Assembly: GCA_037903475.1 (NCBI GenBank)
Contig: JBAJFG010000384.1
Span: 2,301,001 to 2,365,000, forward strand
Length of the DNA stretch: 64,000 nucleotides
Source of the DNA: Ancylostoma caninum
Taxonomy: Eukaryota > Nematoda > Chromadorea > Rhabditida > Ancylostomatidae
Reading direction: 5' to 3'
Position numbers and translations under genes: made by a program. Shown here one piece after another: positions 1 through 10,600 of the stretch (position 1 is its first letter; each line of letters starts with the position of its first letter). The notes below the pieces were generated by a model, which did not search any database, had not been told where the DNA came from, and worked only from the letters and a program-made list of their open reading frames with translations.

Positions 1-180
1 GTCACAGAAGTACTTCATCCTGTTTGTTCTGAAATGGTAGGTTTGTTAGGAATGATAATAATTCGATACGATCAGACAGCCAAACTCTCCGTCAGGAAGA
101 GTGGGTTCATTTGTACTAAGTTACCCACCCGAGTGGGAATTCCACAAGGAGGCTGTTGAGTGGTCTACTTAGACAGTGTG

Positions 181-3100
181 ATGTCAACGTCGTCATCAGT
201 TCCGAAGCCTGAAATCACACGCGATGCCATAATATGCGACTGGAAGGTGAGACGACTTTATGCATCGAACCTCTTCACTGGAACGAGCACGCTGTTGCAG
301 GTGACTCGGAAAATCGGTTCTGGAGGCTTCGGCGCCGTCTATGAGGTCGAAAAAGATGGAGTTCGGGGCGCCTTAAAAACTGAATTTGTTGATCAGACCG
401 GAGAACGAAGCGAAACGCTCAGGAACGAGGCAGGGTATCGATATATTGAGCCGACTGGCAGCGCCAACGATGCTAGGTGCTACATCCGAAGCCAAAATGA
501 AAAAGCAGCATTGAGATGAAATTATGGATCAATTCACGTTGGACGCGTACGTGCGACACGTTTGTAGCAACATGACGAAAGATAGGTCCAGACGAGCGCA
601 AGACACATGTAGATGAGTAGGATGCTCGCATACTCAGAACCCCAAAAACAAGTTTCTGATCGCATCTGAAACTTGCTTCATCAAAAGCTTGTCGACAAGT
701 TGTTTTCACACTTCCTTGCCGACAAGTTGTTCGCCCGAAAAGCTTGTCGACAACTTGTTTTCACTGCTTTGTTGTTGAAAACAAGTTGTCGACAAGCTTT
801 TCGGGCGAAGAACTTGTCGACAAGGAAGTGTGAAAACAACTTGTCAACAAGCTTTTGGAAAAGCAAGTTTCGGATGCGATCAGAAACTTGTTTTTGGGGT
901 TCTGAGTACTGCGCTAATCTCTGAGAGTATCCCCAGACTTCGCCTATTCAAAATGAATAGAAATGAACCGGCGATATAAGAGATAAGGATCATGGAAATG
1001 ATACGTATCGATTCCACGTTACATCGCCATGGATCGCTGCCAAACGGAGCTCATCGCCCGTACTCTCGAAGATGTGCCCGAAATGAACTGGCGATGTGAA
1101 TGATAGCAATCTTGGAAACGATGTCTATCGATCGCCACGCCCCATTTATTATCATCGCTCTTACGTCTGGGGTCTCCTCATTCACTTTATCCATGTGGCG
1201 ATCGACGGCTGTCGTGGCGATCGCCACGATTGCTGGCGGAGTCTGGGGATACTCTAAAGGGATTCATGATCTACACTTTGCGTTGGCCAATCTTCAAGAA
1301 AATTGCTCCAGCACAAATTGTCCTCACCCGATCACCTCGCAGTTGAAAAGCTATGGTTTTTGCCCTTTTACAGATCAAGATGCCGTGGGGACGTGTTATT
1401 AGCGGAATACTGATTCAGTATTCTGGGTGTACATCTTCAGAACTACTGGCTTCCCAGAGGAGAGCTTCCGTAGAGATAAATGTCAATTTTACTAATAGAA
1501 CGTAATCACTATTAAGGTGATGCAACTGCGGGTGATGCAGTGGTCGCAACACTTTTGTCGGCTGTACTTGGCGTGTCGCCTGAGATGTGGGAAGGAGATC
1601 GTCAATGTGATGATTATGAGCCTAGTGGAGCGTCCGCTTTCCAGGTGAGTGGTAAAACCCACTACAAGCACTTTCGTCAACTTGTCCCACGTTGCAAGTA
1701 CAGAGCTATCTCAGAGTATCCCCAGACTTCGCCAGCAATCGTGACGATCGCCACGACCGCCGGCGATCGCCACATGCATAAAGTGAATGACGAGACCGCA
1801 GACGTGAAAGGGATGATAACCGATGTGGCGTGGCGATCGATAGGCATCGTTTCCACTAGCGCCATAACTCACATCGCCAGTTCATTTTGGGCACATCTTC
1901 GAGAGTACGGGCGATGAGCTCTTCCATTTTTATTTTTCACCAGCCTGATCGTCCGGCTAACGCCGGACTCTCAGGCTTCTTTTTGGCTCACTTCGCTCGC
2001 CACGTTTTCGAGTGATACGTCCTCCACTACTGGCACTCTCACAGCTGTGGACCCGTCCAGTGGCATCTTACCAACTGCTGGACACCGGTACATCAAACTC
2101 GCATCCGTGGACCCGTACAGTGGTATCTTTTCTACTACAGGAAGCCGGCGCAGCTCTTGTATAGCAGCAGCCTTTCCCCTAATTTCCCCATCCTCCTTGC
2201 TGTTTCACGTCTATCTGGCTCGACCCCTTCTCCCTAAACCATACTCATCCGCATGTTATCCTTCACATGACTTGATAAACGTAGACAAATAAATACCTAG
2301 GTTCATTCATTTTCACTGTGATGTAAACAACTGTGGGTCTTCCAACCGACGAAAAGTGGACCAAAACACCTGTCAATTAAGGTAAAAATAAAAATTTGCA
2401 CACTTTTCCTGCATAACTTGACACGCTGAACGTCGTGATGCAATCAGGTTTTTCCGGTAGGGGGTGGTTCTCTTGTACACACACACACACACTGACATAA
2501 AATGCCAATTAATATTAACTATGACCAGTCTGGCCGTCCGGCTAACGCCGGACTTCCAGACTTCTATTGATGCTCGCTTCGCTCGCATACTGCACTTTGA
2601 AAGCAAACACAAAAGTGTGAATGGGTTGATAAAATCTGTATCCTTCCACGCAGTTCTATCGCTCTCCTGAGAAGCCCTTGATCCCGTAGGTGGCAGCTTT
2701 TCCTCATATGAGCGAAGTTGGTGGCCGTGAAAAATTGAATGTAACCAATTCAGTGCAAATGTTATCTTGAAATGATTTGGGCTCAACTGGTTGTTGTGGT
2801 AATTCAAGTGATAAGGGTCCACCGGTGTATATAAATGGAAAGGAGGGAGTGGTTCATTCAGACAAAACCGAATGGGAAGAGAACACGAATACGAAAGGAA
2901 ACAATGTACATCTAGGTGATTTAGGTAGGAGGGTCCGCCGAAACAGGGGAAGCATACCTTTCATACAGAAATAGACCCGCCTAGCGAATTCCTATTATTT
3001 GTGGAAGCCGGCGCACCCTTATCACACCGTTGGACCCGACTCCAGGCGTTTTCCCACTTTTGGACGCCGGCGCACCCTTATCACATCGTTGGACCCGACT

Positions 3101-6014
3101 CCAGGCGTTTTCCCACTTTTGGACGCCGGCGCAACCTTATCACACCGCTAGACCCAACTCCAGGCGTTTTCCCACTTTTGGACGCCGGCGCAACCTTATC
3201 ACACCGTTAGACCTGACTCCAGGCGTTTTCCCACTTTTGGACGCCAGCGCACCCTTATCACACCGTTAGACCCAACTCCAGGCGTTTTCCCACTTTTGGA
3301 CGCCGGCGCAACCTTATCACACCGTTAGACCCAACTCCAGGCATTTTCCCACTTTTGGGCGCCGGCGCACCCCTTCTTCATTGGCAGACCCATTACACAT
3401 CGCTGGACCTTCTGCTCGACCATCTCTCTACCCCACTCCACCACACCATACCCGTTCTTAGTCTTTTATAGGATCTCACAATCACCACCAATCTCCATCA
3501 CTGACCAATCACAGTGCGTGTGCACACGCACGCACATATTCACATAATGTCTGTAATATATACAAAGTATGATTTTTATTCATTTGAACTGGAGAAGTCT
3601 GGGGATACTCTCAGCCGAGTATCTGCCATGCGCCCTCCTCTCCACTACGCAAAAGATTTTTGGTCAGGCTTGGAAGAAGGACGCACAGTTTCGCACTCCT
3701 TTTGATATGTACCTATCAAGTGCGTAGTTATTAGAGAAGCAAGTAGTGCGAATCAGGACGGCGTATCATCCGCACCTTAGTGTTTTACCTGCCTGTGCAA
3801 CCGCACATTTTACTGATGTCACCATCCTGATTCTCGAATCATACTGTGGCGTGGCACGTGGACTCTTCGCATCATTAGCTCCCACTTTCAATGAAGCAAG
3901 AAATATTGTTTCTTCAGTCCCACTCTCCAAAGTGCAACACTCATCTCCTACCCTTGTACAAGTGATAGGAAATAACCACAGTACTGCAACATGCTGCTTT
4001 AGGCTTCGCCGTATGACGCCAGAGTCTCGCTTCACCCGATCCACGGCAGTACGGCTGTCTCGTCAGTGTCTAGAGGTGCCTGATCTTAGGTCCTGGCAGC
4101 GTTTAGCATTCTTCACTAGCTGATGTTGTAGGCCATTCACGATCTGCATCGTACTGGAATTTTGCACAGAGACATCAAAGCCAGCAATTTCGCGTGGTCA
4201 GCCGAACGGAAGGTCTACCTGCTCGACCTCGGTTTTTGTAGGAGATTTGTGAGTTCCTAGGAAAGTTTTGGATTTGTGCTTTTTCGGTGCAATCTACAAC
4301 AAATATTGCAGTTGTCACTAGACGAGCAAGAAATACGGCATCGCGCTCCGCGAAAGCACGTGGCTTTTCTCGGCACGAGCAAGTACTGCTCGCCGAATAT
4401 GCACAAGAAACTCGACCAGGGAAGGAGGGACGACCTATGGGCTTGGCTGTACATGACAGTCGAATTCTTGGCGGTCAGTGGTTTTTTCTGCTTTCTAGAG
4501 CCCTTGATTCAACTCCAAAAAAGGAAGCCACAAGCCTTGATGAAGTACTCACTTCCTACTTCTCCCTGAATTCGAATTTTTGCCGTGTCTTGGACAAATA
4601 ATGCTAGAAAGTTTGTGGATGGAACGCATAAGGAGAAATGCCGTTTGGACAATCGTGCCTGGCTGCCCTATCGTTGACTTACATGTTTTGTCGGGATATA
4701 AACGAGCTGCAAATGATAACAGCTAGCATGGGTATATAAGCGAAGGAGAAGGGTAAGTATCATTCAGATGCGGGGAAGAGGAACCGACACGGCGGGGATG
4801 TAGCGTCAACAAGCCTAGCAGTCCAGCAGCCAGCAGGTTCCAGCGCCTGGAGGGTGCATTTCTAGGGCTAGCAGTCATAAACGCATAACCAAGCGAGACC
4901 AGGTTAGCAATCCTACTCCTAACATCACCAGGTCTACAGGGTGAGCAATCGCTTTAACCATCTTCGGTTTCGTGATTAACACCTTATGCATCACAGCATA
5001 GGACGATTTTGCTTCCCCACTACTGAACGCTTGCGCACTAGTGGGAAAAGAAGAAATATCTCGAAATTTGGTAATCCTTTGCAGAGATATAAGTGATCGC
5101 TTCAAGGTGGATTCATTTCGGAGAACATGTTCAACCGCTCTAGTCGGCAGTCAGTGAATGGATGAAGGGTTACTATGAATCCAGTTTAACAAATGTGAAT
5201 GATAAGAGGCAAAGCTGTCCGAGCGGCTTATCTCACGCATAAGAAGTGGAAAGTGGTCTCTATTTCTATGGCACAAATCGAGATGTTTCTTATTCAAAGT
5301 AGAGTGAGCACAGAGCAAGAATATCCCTTGCTTATGAAGCTATCTTTTTCTGCGTCAGACTACAGACGAAACCTAATAGATCTGGCAAGAAGAAGCAGAC
5401 CAGCTAGTCCTCATATGAAGTCGGATTTGTTGCTACAGGGCAGACTAATATGGCGAAACGATGAGGACGAGGTGATCGAGAAGAAGAAAGAGCGTATCGG
5501 CTCGAAACTATTGCTGAAGTGCCCTCAGGAAATGTACATGATCTATGACCACATCCGGTACCTTGAATTCAAATCGAAACCGAACTACGCAATGCTTCGG
5601 AGACAACTAGACAGGGTGAGCAGGTTGCAGCGGTTCAGATCGCACAGGGATCTCTATGGTTCTGGATTTATTGAAAGTTTTGCAGGTGTGCGCACGACTG
5701 GACTACTCTGAAGATCAGCCCTATGACTGGGAAGAGGGAGGATATTACCATGAATACTACGCGAAAAAATCAGACACTGAAAAGGATCTCACCGACAGGG
5801 AGTCAAACCAGTGAGTTCTTTTTTTTGTTCGTGCTTTTTCGCTCGTACTTACTAACTATTCTTGTTGTCACTCTTCATTCGGTTACAATACAAGTTGGAG
5901 GAGTTAGAGCTGGTCCTTACTCCCTAGGAGCATGGTATTCATTTCAGGACTCAAACGGACAACGCTACAGCATGCGAAGAAGGGGCGGTTATAGCAACAG
6001 AAGAGACTAGATAA
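181..6014 (+). CDS. Casein kinase 1 / TTBKL-type protein kinase, lacking visible subdomains III-V
   Basis: Exons I can join in frame: 181-246, 301-434, 4003-4075, 4132-4248, 4312-4473, 5439-5615, 5686-5810, 5948-6014 (306 aa). The first intron is only 54 nt. The glycine loop [12 protein letters not shown] lies at residues 27-38, the beta-3 lysine (GALKTE) at about 48, the catalytic loop HRDIKASNF at about 103-111 with Asp105, and the DFG equivalent is DLG (Asp123). The activation-segment block GTSKYCSPN, then [10 protein letters not shown], is typical of nematode CK1/TTBK-like kinases. The tail is acidic and tyrosine-rich. Members of this large nematode family phosphorylate Ser/Thr; many are sperm-enriched, but that cannot be read here. 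Odd: between the glycine-loop exon and the exon starting [10 protein letters not shown], about 55 residues (helix C, hinge) are missing. In their place is a 3.6-kb repeat-filled intron. The junction keeps frame. The gene may be broken, or a small exon was missed. The ATG at 181 is the first in frame; an exon upstream of the window is possible. Confidence 0.8.
631..909. repeat. Long foldback (palindromic) element
   Basis: The sequence from TACTCAGAACCCC at 631 to GGGGTTCTGAGTA near 909 is a near-perfect inverted repeat with two arms of about 135 bp and almost no loop (centre near 772). Each arm contains AACTTGTCGACAAGC-like units several times, so there are also internal inverted repeats. Both strands give nearly the same meaningless ORF, as expected from a palindrome. 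It lies in the long intron of the kinase gene. Confidence 0.9.
1047..1921. mobile_element. Foldback transposon-like element with about 215-bp terminal inverted repeats
   Basis: The arm at about 1047-1260 starts GAGCTCATCGCCCGTACTC. It is the inverse of the arm at about 1700-1921, which ends with the reverse complement of that start. The arms carry repeated GGCGATCG/CGATCGCC blocks. The inner end of each arm is the motif GAGTATCCCCAGAC, which also occurs at about 927 and, inverted, near 3598. A partial direct copy of the arm lies at about 958-1020. The central 440 bp shows no transposase. It lies inside the long kinase intron. Confidence 0.85.
1939..2512 (+). mobile_element. Composite hairpin-minisatellite-(CA)n element, copy 1 (degenerate minisatellite)
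   Basis: It starts ACCAGCCTGATCGTCCGGC, forming a hairpin (GCCTGA..TCCGGC / GCCGGA..TCAGGC), followed by the conserved GCTCGCTTCGCTCGC-like block, here degraded. Two degenerate minisatellite units follow (GTGGACCCGTCCAGTGGCAT and relatives). Then comes a unique body with CATTCATTTTCACTGTGATG and GGTAAAAATAAAAATTTGC, a (CA)n run at about 2476-2493, and the end TGCCAATTAA. The order of modules is the same as in the copies near 8.1 and 14.7 kb. Confidence 0.8.
2524..3548 (+). mobile_element. Composite hairpin-minisatellite-(CA)n element, copy 2
   Basis: The hairpin at about 2524-2565 (CCAGTCTGGCCGTCCGGCTA) is followed by GCTCGCTTCGCTCGC at about 2572. Around 3005-3365 there are about six tandem units of 59-60 bp, each with TTTTGGACGCCGGCGCA, CCTTATCACACCGTT and GACCCGACTCCAGGCG. 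A CT-rich segment and a GTGTGCACACGCACGC run near 3515-3535 follow. The right end is more diverged than in other copies, so the boundary is approximate. It begins about 12 bp after copy 1 ends, so the two lie in tandem. Confidence 0.75.
3549..4002 (+). other. Rest of the long kinase intron; no exon found
   Basis: This 450-bp stretch ends at the acceptor TGCTGCTTTAG (4002). It is where an exon for kinase subdomains III-V would be expected. I read all three forward frames and found no segment resembling the usual CK1 hinge (hydrophobic-V-M-[ST]-L-x-G). A short motif GTCTGGGGATACTCT at about 3599 matches the inner end of the foldback element at 1047-1921. Confidence 0.5.
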
Positions 6015-6689
6015 ACATTTTGAAGCCATACCAATTGACGAGAATTGCGTTTGAGTCTTGCATTAAATATTTTTCCCGTGTTTCTTCTCGCTGTTGAATT
6101 TTTGAGCCATACCTTTGTTTCATCGATTGAGGCAAATGGGGATGAGCGGGCGTATTGCGTCAGACCAGAAGTCGGAAAATGGAAGTTGGAGGAAGTTTGA
6201 CATCTGGCGATTTTTGGAGAGATAAAACAGCTTGTACAAGTGTATGTAACTCAACCAAAGCCAAGTCCTCGACAGTTCTGCGACTACCGGAATCGAGATA
6301 CCGCTCTTCACTGGTACCAACTCGCGCAAATGATCTTATTCCACAAAAATACTATCAATTTGGAATTTTGGGGGAAAGGGAGTGTGGGACGACAGTTGAG
6401 TTGTCGTAGTCTTCTGCCTGGAAGCCTTGGCCTAATCCTCAACATAAGTGCCAACACAGCCTACACTGGCGACCGAAGCGTGGTGCCCGATTATAATTCT
6501 GTGCTTCAGGCGGCAAGTCTGCAAGTGTCAGCAAGTGCAGACACAATGGAAGTTCTCTTCCTCATCATTTCACTTCATTCCAGCGCGATAATTGGCAGAC
6601 CGGCGGTGGCTCCAGCATGAGCTTTCCGTGCGTAGAAATCTACACTAATCCCTACTTGAAGGAACGAAATTTTACTACCTTTTGAAACT
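6015..6689. other. Intergenic region between the kinase gene and a MITE
   Basis: This is the 3' flank of the kinase gene. AT-rich sequence just after the stop (TTAAATATTTTTCCC near 6062) probably belongs to the 3' UTR, but no clean AATAAA was seen. A forward open frame at about 6240-6620 has no recognisable domain, start or splice context and I do not call it. Confidence 0.4.
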
Positions 6690-7190
6690 TATAGGGCAAT
6701 TTATACTAGAGTGCGTGCGTCAGACGCATGCATTAATTTGTGAAGGATTCTCCATGGAGAGTGCTCAACGCGACATCCACAACCTCAATGAAAAGAAGGT
6801 GCGACCTACGCGAGCCCGTAAACGCGTGCTTCTGAGCTGCGTCAGTTATGCGACTGAACCTATTATTCATCATATACAGTGGACGTCAATGACGGTGGCC
6901 CATCCACCTCCTCGAGAAGGACGCTGCGCAACTGCGCTGCGCGCACGATCGGTGTTGTGTGCTGCCGGGATGCTATTCCTAGGCACTTTTCTTCCCGATA
7001 CGGTCCAAAATCCTTAAAACGGGTGGGAAATCTGCCAGAAGTAGCAGAACAGCAGCAAAAGACATCGGTCATGGCGCGCGCGGCGCGGTTACGCAGCGTC
7101 CTTCTCAAGGCTGCGGATGGACCACCGCCGTTGACGTCCACTGTAGACGCACGCGCGTCAAACGCACACGTCTAATACAAATTTCCCTTA
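6690..7190 (+). mobile_element. MITE family A, full copy (501 bp)
   Basis: Terminal inverted repeats are TAGGGCAATTTATACTAGA at about 6693 and TCTAATACAAATTTCCCTTA at about 7170-7190. Next to them are CGTGCGTCAGACGC-like blocks. A second, internal inverted repeat spans about 6876-6930 and 7090-7145 (GTGGACGTCAATGACGGTGG against its complement), so both strands show the same false ORF. No transposase. The left half, including TTTGTGAAGGATTCTCCATG, matches the inverse of the copy at 19090-19309. Confidence 0.85.
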
Positions 7191-7613
7191 TGGCATATGG
7201 CTGGAAAGCCCTCGTACGGATTCACAATCAAGAAGTAATACGAATCCGTAAATAGGGCAGACCCCCAGGTACTTAAATTGATTGCACGACCTCGTGAACG
7301 TGGCGTTTGCCGTTTTGCAGGCCAAAATTGTTCATACCCAATGCATATGCTCAGGGAGTATACGTAGAAGACGGTACTCAGCCCCACTCGTGAGTTTACT
7401 GCTTGCAAAGGTAGCGCCGCCGCCGCCTCCTTCGCCAGCTGCGGTGGTGTTACTGTATCCCGCGATGTCCGTAATAGCTCGTAAATTACTCGCCAGTATT
7501 TACCGCCAAAATCGAGAACTCAAATTGTTTTCCCGTTTTCCGATGTCGTTTCGCTTGTTTTGCTGATATTTATGGTTTCTGTCACATGTTTTGTTATAGA
7601 GCAAAATTTCAGA
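7191..7613 (+). promoter_or_regulatory. ORC1 upstream region with probable trans-splice acceptor at 7612/7613
   Basis: The sequence just before the ORC1 start codon reads AGCAAAATTTCAG and then A-ATG. This is a good 3' splice site one base before the ATG. With no upstream exon visible, it fits a spliced-leader (SL1-type) acceptor, which is usual for nematode genes. The 420 bp before it (T-rich near 7530-7600) would then hold outron and promoter. I see no TATA box I would trust. Confidence 0.5.
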
Positions 7614-10600
7614 ATGACATCACGAAGTGTGCTGCGACCAAGGCAAACGAGTACTGCTGCGGTAGTTTCACATACTCCTTCTAAAGAGGGTGGCAGCCGT
7701 TATTCCTCAGGTTTGTGTTTATTTTCTACACATTTGGTGCCTTAGGTAGTTTTTCACTTTGTCTTTTAAAACTGCTATCTTGCTAGATGTTATCATCTTT
7801 TTGTGTAAAGGACTTTCACTGTGCTAAAGTTACGCGAATTCTATTCTTTCATTGGTGTTGACTTTATTTTACATCGATGAAAGATTTTGCAGCTAATTAG
7901 CTTTCAGTTAGGAGATCACTTCCTCGCAATGCAAAAGTGATAGCAGAGATGGACGGTTACGAAGAATTATTCAGTTCGCCTGAGAAGCGCCACGGAAAAA
8001 GGAAGGGTTCGGTTGTAGCGACGCCAGCATCGAAGATTTCACAGCAAATGGCCGCAGTTGTAAGCCTGTTCTTATATGACTTCAGCTTTAAAATATACCA
8101 GCCTGATCGTCCGGCTAACGCCGGACTCTCAGGCTTCTTTTCGTGCTCGCTTCGCTCGCATATTTTCACTGTCCTCAGATAAGATTGGTGCAGGTGGATG
8201 AACAGACACTATCCACAGAGAAGTATTCTTTATCGCAGTTCATGGAACCACTGACCCACTATAGACAGCTCCTTTCAACAATTTCTGGCAACGGCGTTTC
8301 CCCGCTTTTGGATGCCGGCGCACCCTTATCACGCCGTTGGACCCGACTCTAGGCGTTTCCCCGCTTTTGGACGCCGGCGCACCCTTATCACGCCGTTGGA
8401 CCCGACTCACGCCGTTGGAGGACGTTTCCCCGCTTTTGGACGCCGGCGCACCCTTATCACGCCGTTGGACTTGACTTCAGACGTTTCCTCACTTATGGAC
8501 GCCGGAGCATCCTTATCACACCCCCAGCCCACCTCCAAGACTACACTAAGGCCTAATCCTCATCCTCGTCGTTCCTCGTCCGCCTCGTTCCTCCTCTTCG
8601 TTATAAAGGCAACCTATCCGTCTCTCTCCTCTTATACGGTTCTGTAATCACAGGTCTATCTCATTCATTCCGACTGTGATGAAAACAACAGTCGGACATT
8701 AACATGTCTGAACATGACTGGCGTGGCCCGAAACACCTCTTATTCAAGGTAAAAATAGAAATTTACCACATTTTCGTACATAACTCGATGCGCTGAACAC
8801 AATGGTGTAGGTATTTTCCGTTTTCGATGGCTGGTTCTCGTGCACACACACACACACACACACACATGAACTGCCAATTAAGAAGAAGTATGATATCCTT
8901 GCGTATTTTGTTGCTAAGGAGATTACACTTCACTTCATAGTTTGGCTTACTGTTCTCTAAGGATTATATACAGCAAAGGTACATGTATATAGTGGTCTTT
9001 ATTTTCTTTTGCAGTTAAAAATTGAATCTCCTGAGGCCCAAAACGACAACAGCAGGCCTTCTTCTAGAGCCGGTCTCAGGTCAGCTGCTGCACATCGCCG
9101 TCTGGACTTGGGTTCACAGTCTGCTAAAGTTACGCGCCGTGGGGTCAGTTAGTTTCCATCATTTTTCATATAAATAGTAGCTCATATAAAAAGCACTTAG
9201 TTGGCTTAGTTGGATGTTTTATTCTTTATTATCATATGTGCCATTATTTGAATTAGGCCGTTTCAAAGAAGCTGGCAATTATTGAGTGAAAGTCTCGCTC
9301 TGGTGCCACTTGACTTGCTCCCGCGATCTATTCCATTCACATCTGATGGACGGTAGTGCTCGCAGTAATGGGTGTTGCCTACAGTTGATGAGATGTTCAT
9401 CTAAAGGCAGTGTATCACCTCGTTTTCGTGTCTGAGGTTTTAGCGGACTGAATATGCTCGATGCGATGTATCCAGCGAGGTACTAAAATGTTACAAAACG
9501 GTCTCTGAACTCGTTTTTAAACATTTTTCGGACCGGTATTCGGAACAGTTTGCCGGTGCTGTAGATGCGTTAAGCCGTTGATCTTATCGATCGGACACGT
9601 CTAGACGTGGTGGCCAACGCCGCAGCCGTGGCGGGCAGCTAGCACATTCACGGACTGCTCCGCCCAAGTGATCCGTGAGCTGCACTTTTAGACCCTCCGA
9701 AAACGGGGTTTTCGTTACTTTTATGCCTTTGGACGTATATCATAGGAATCAGCGTGACGAGGAGGTATAGAATGTGTTGATATCTACAACTCGCGAAACG
9801 AGATGACATACTGCCCTTATAATATGAACCAATAATTAGCCCGCTTACTCTTTATCTCTTGATAGGTTCTTGGTAGGCACCATTTCGACTTCTCTTCACG
9901 TCACCAATGTTGAGACATGCATAAGTATTAGCGTTGCCTTTCTCCAGAAAAGCCTCGACGGTTTGGAGATTGAACATGACGAGAACATTCCACCAGCGGG
10001 CGACTGTGTCGGGCGACGACTTCCCAGGAGGACAGTTGTACGTTTCATTAATAGCTTCTGTTTTGCTTTCCTTACTGCACTAGGCCTTGTGATTGGATTG
10101 GCGATCATTTAATTGTCTTTTTAACTTCAGCAAACATCAACTCGAAGTCCTCTTAAAATATTTTGACAGGTCTCGTCTGCCATTCAACAATCGCACACTA
10201 GAACTCCGCTGAGAATGAAGATAACAAAATTCAGCGATACTGTGAAAATATCCTCTTATTCTATCAGGTATTGCAAGTAATTTTCTCTTGCTCTGGAGTG
10301 TGCACTATTCGTATTTAGGAAAGAAGAAGGTCGAGCTAAGTATCGGTCGCCGAGAACACCAATTAATTCTCGTGTTCTATCGCCGCGGGATGCCAAAGTG
10401 ATGCCAGTTAGTATTACGACTTTATTTAATGTTAACCGATGTATCAAACTTCAACATAATTTTCCTTCTACGTATAGTCCTCTTTTTTTGAACTCTGATC
10501 TTTGTTGTTATCGATACTTTTGTAAACTTTACGGAGACACTTACTTGACAAACCTTTTTTTCGGGCTAGTGAATGTTCCTTTTTTTGCTCGGACGCATGC

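Noticed and set aside
673..924. Matching ORFs on both strands
   Set aside because: The palindromic foldback makes both strands read alike; there is no domain or splice support.
3005..3365. Tandem 59-bp repeats considered as a CRISPR-like array
   Set aside because: Units are contiguous without unique spacers, and the host is an animal genome; this is a minisatellite.
6863..7175. Matching ORFs on both strands inside the 6.7-kb MITE
   Set aside because: Explained by the internal inverted repeat of the MITE.
10130..10169. Alternative ORC1 exon start giving QTSTRSPLKI
   Set aside because: An in-frame TGA follows before the exon end. The acceptor at 10169 keeps phase with both neighbours and gives HTRTPLRMKI instead.
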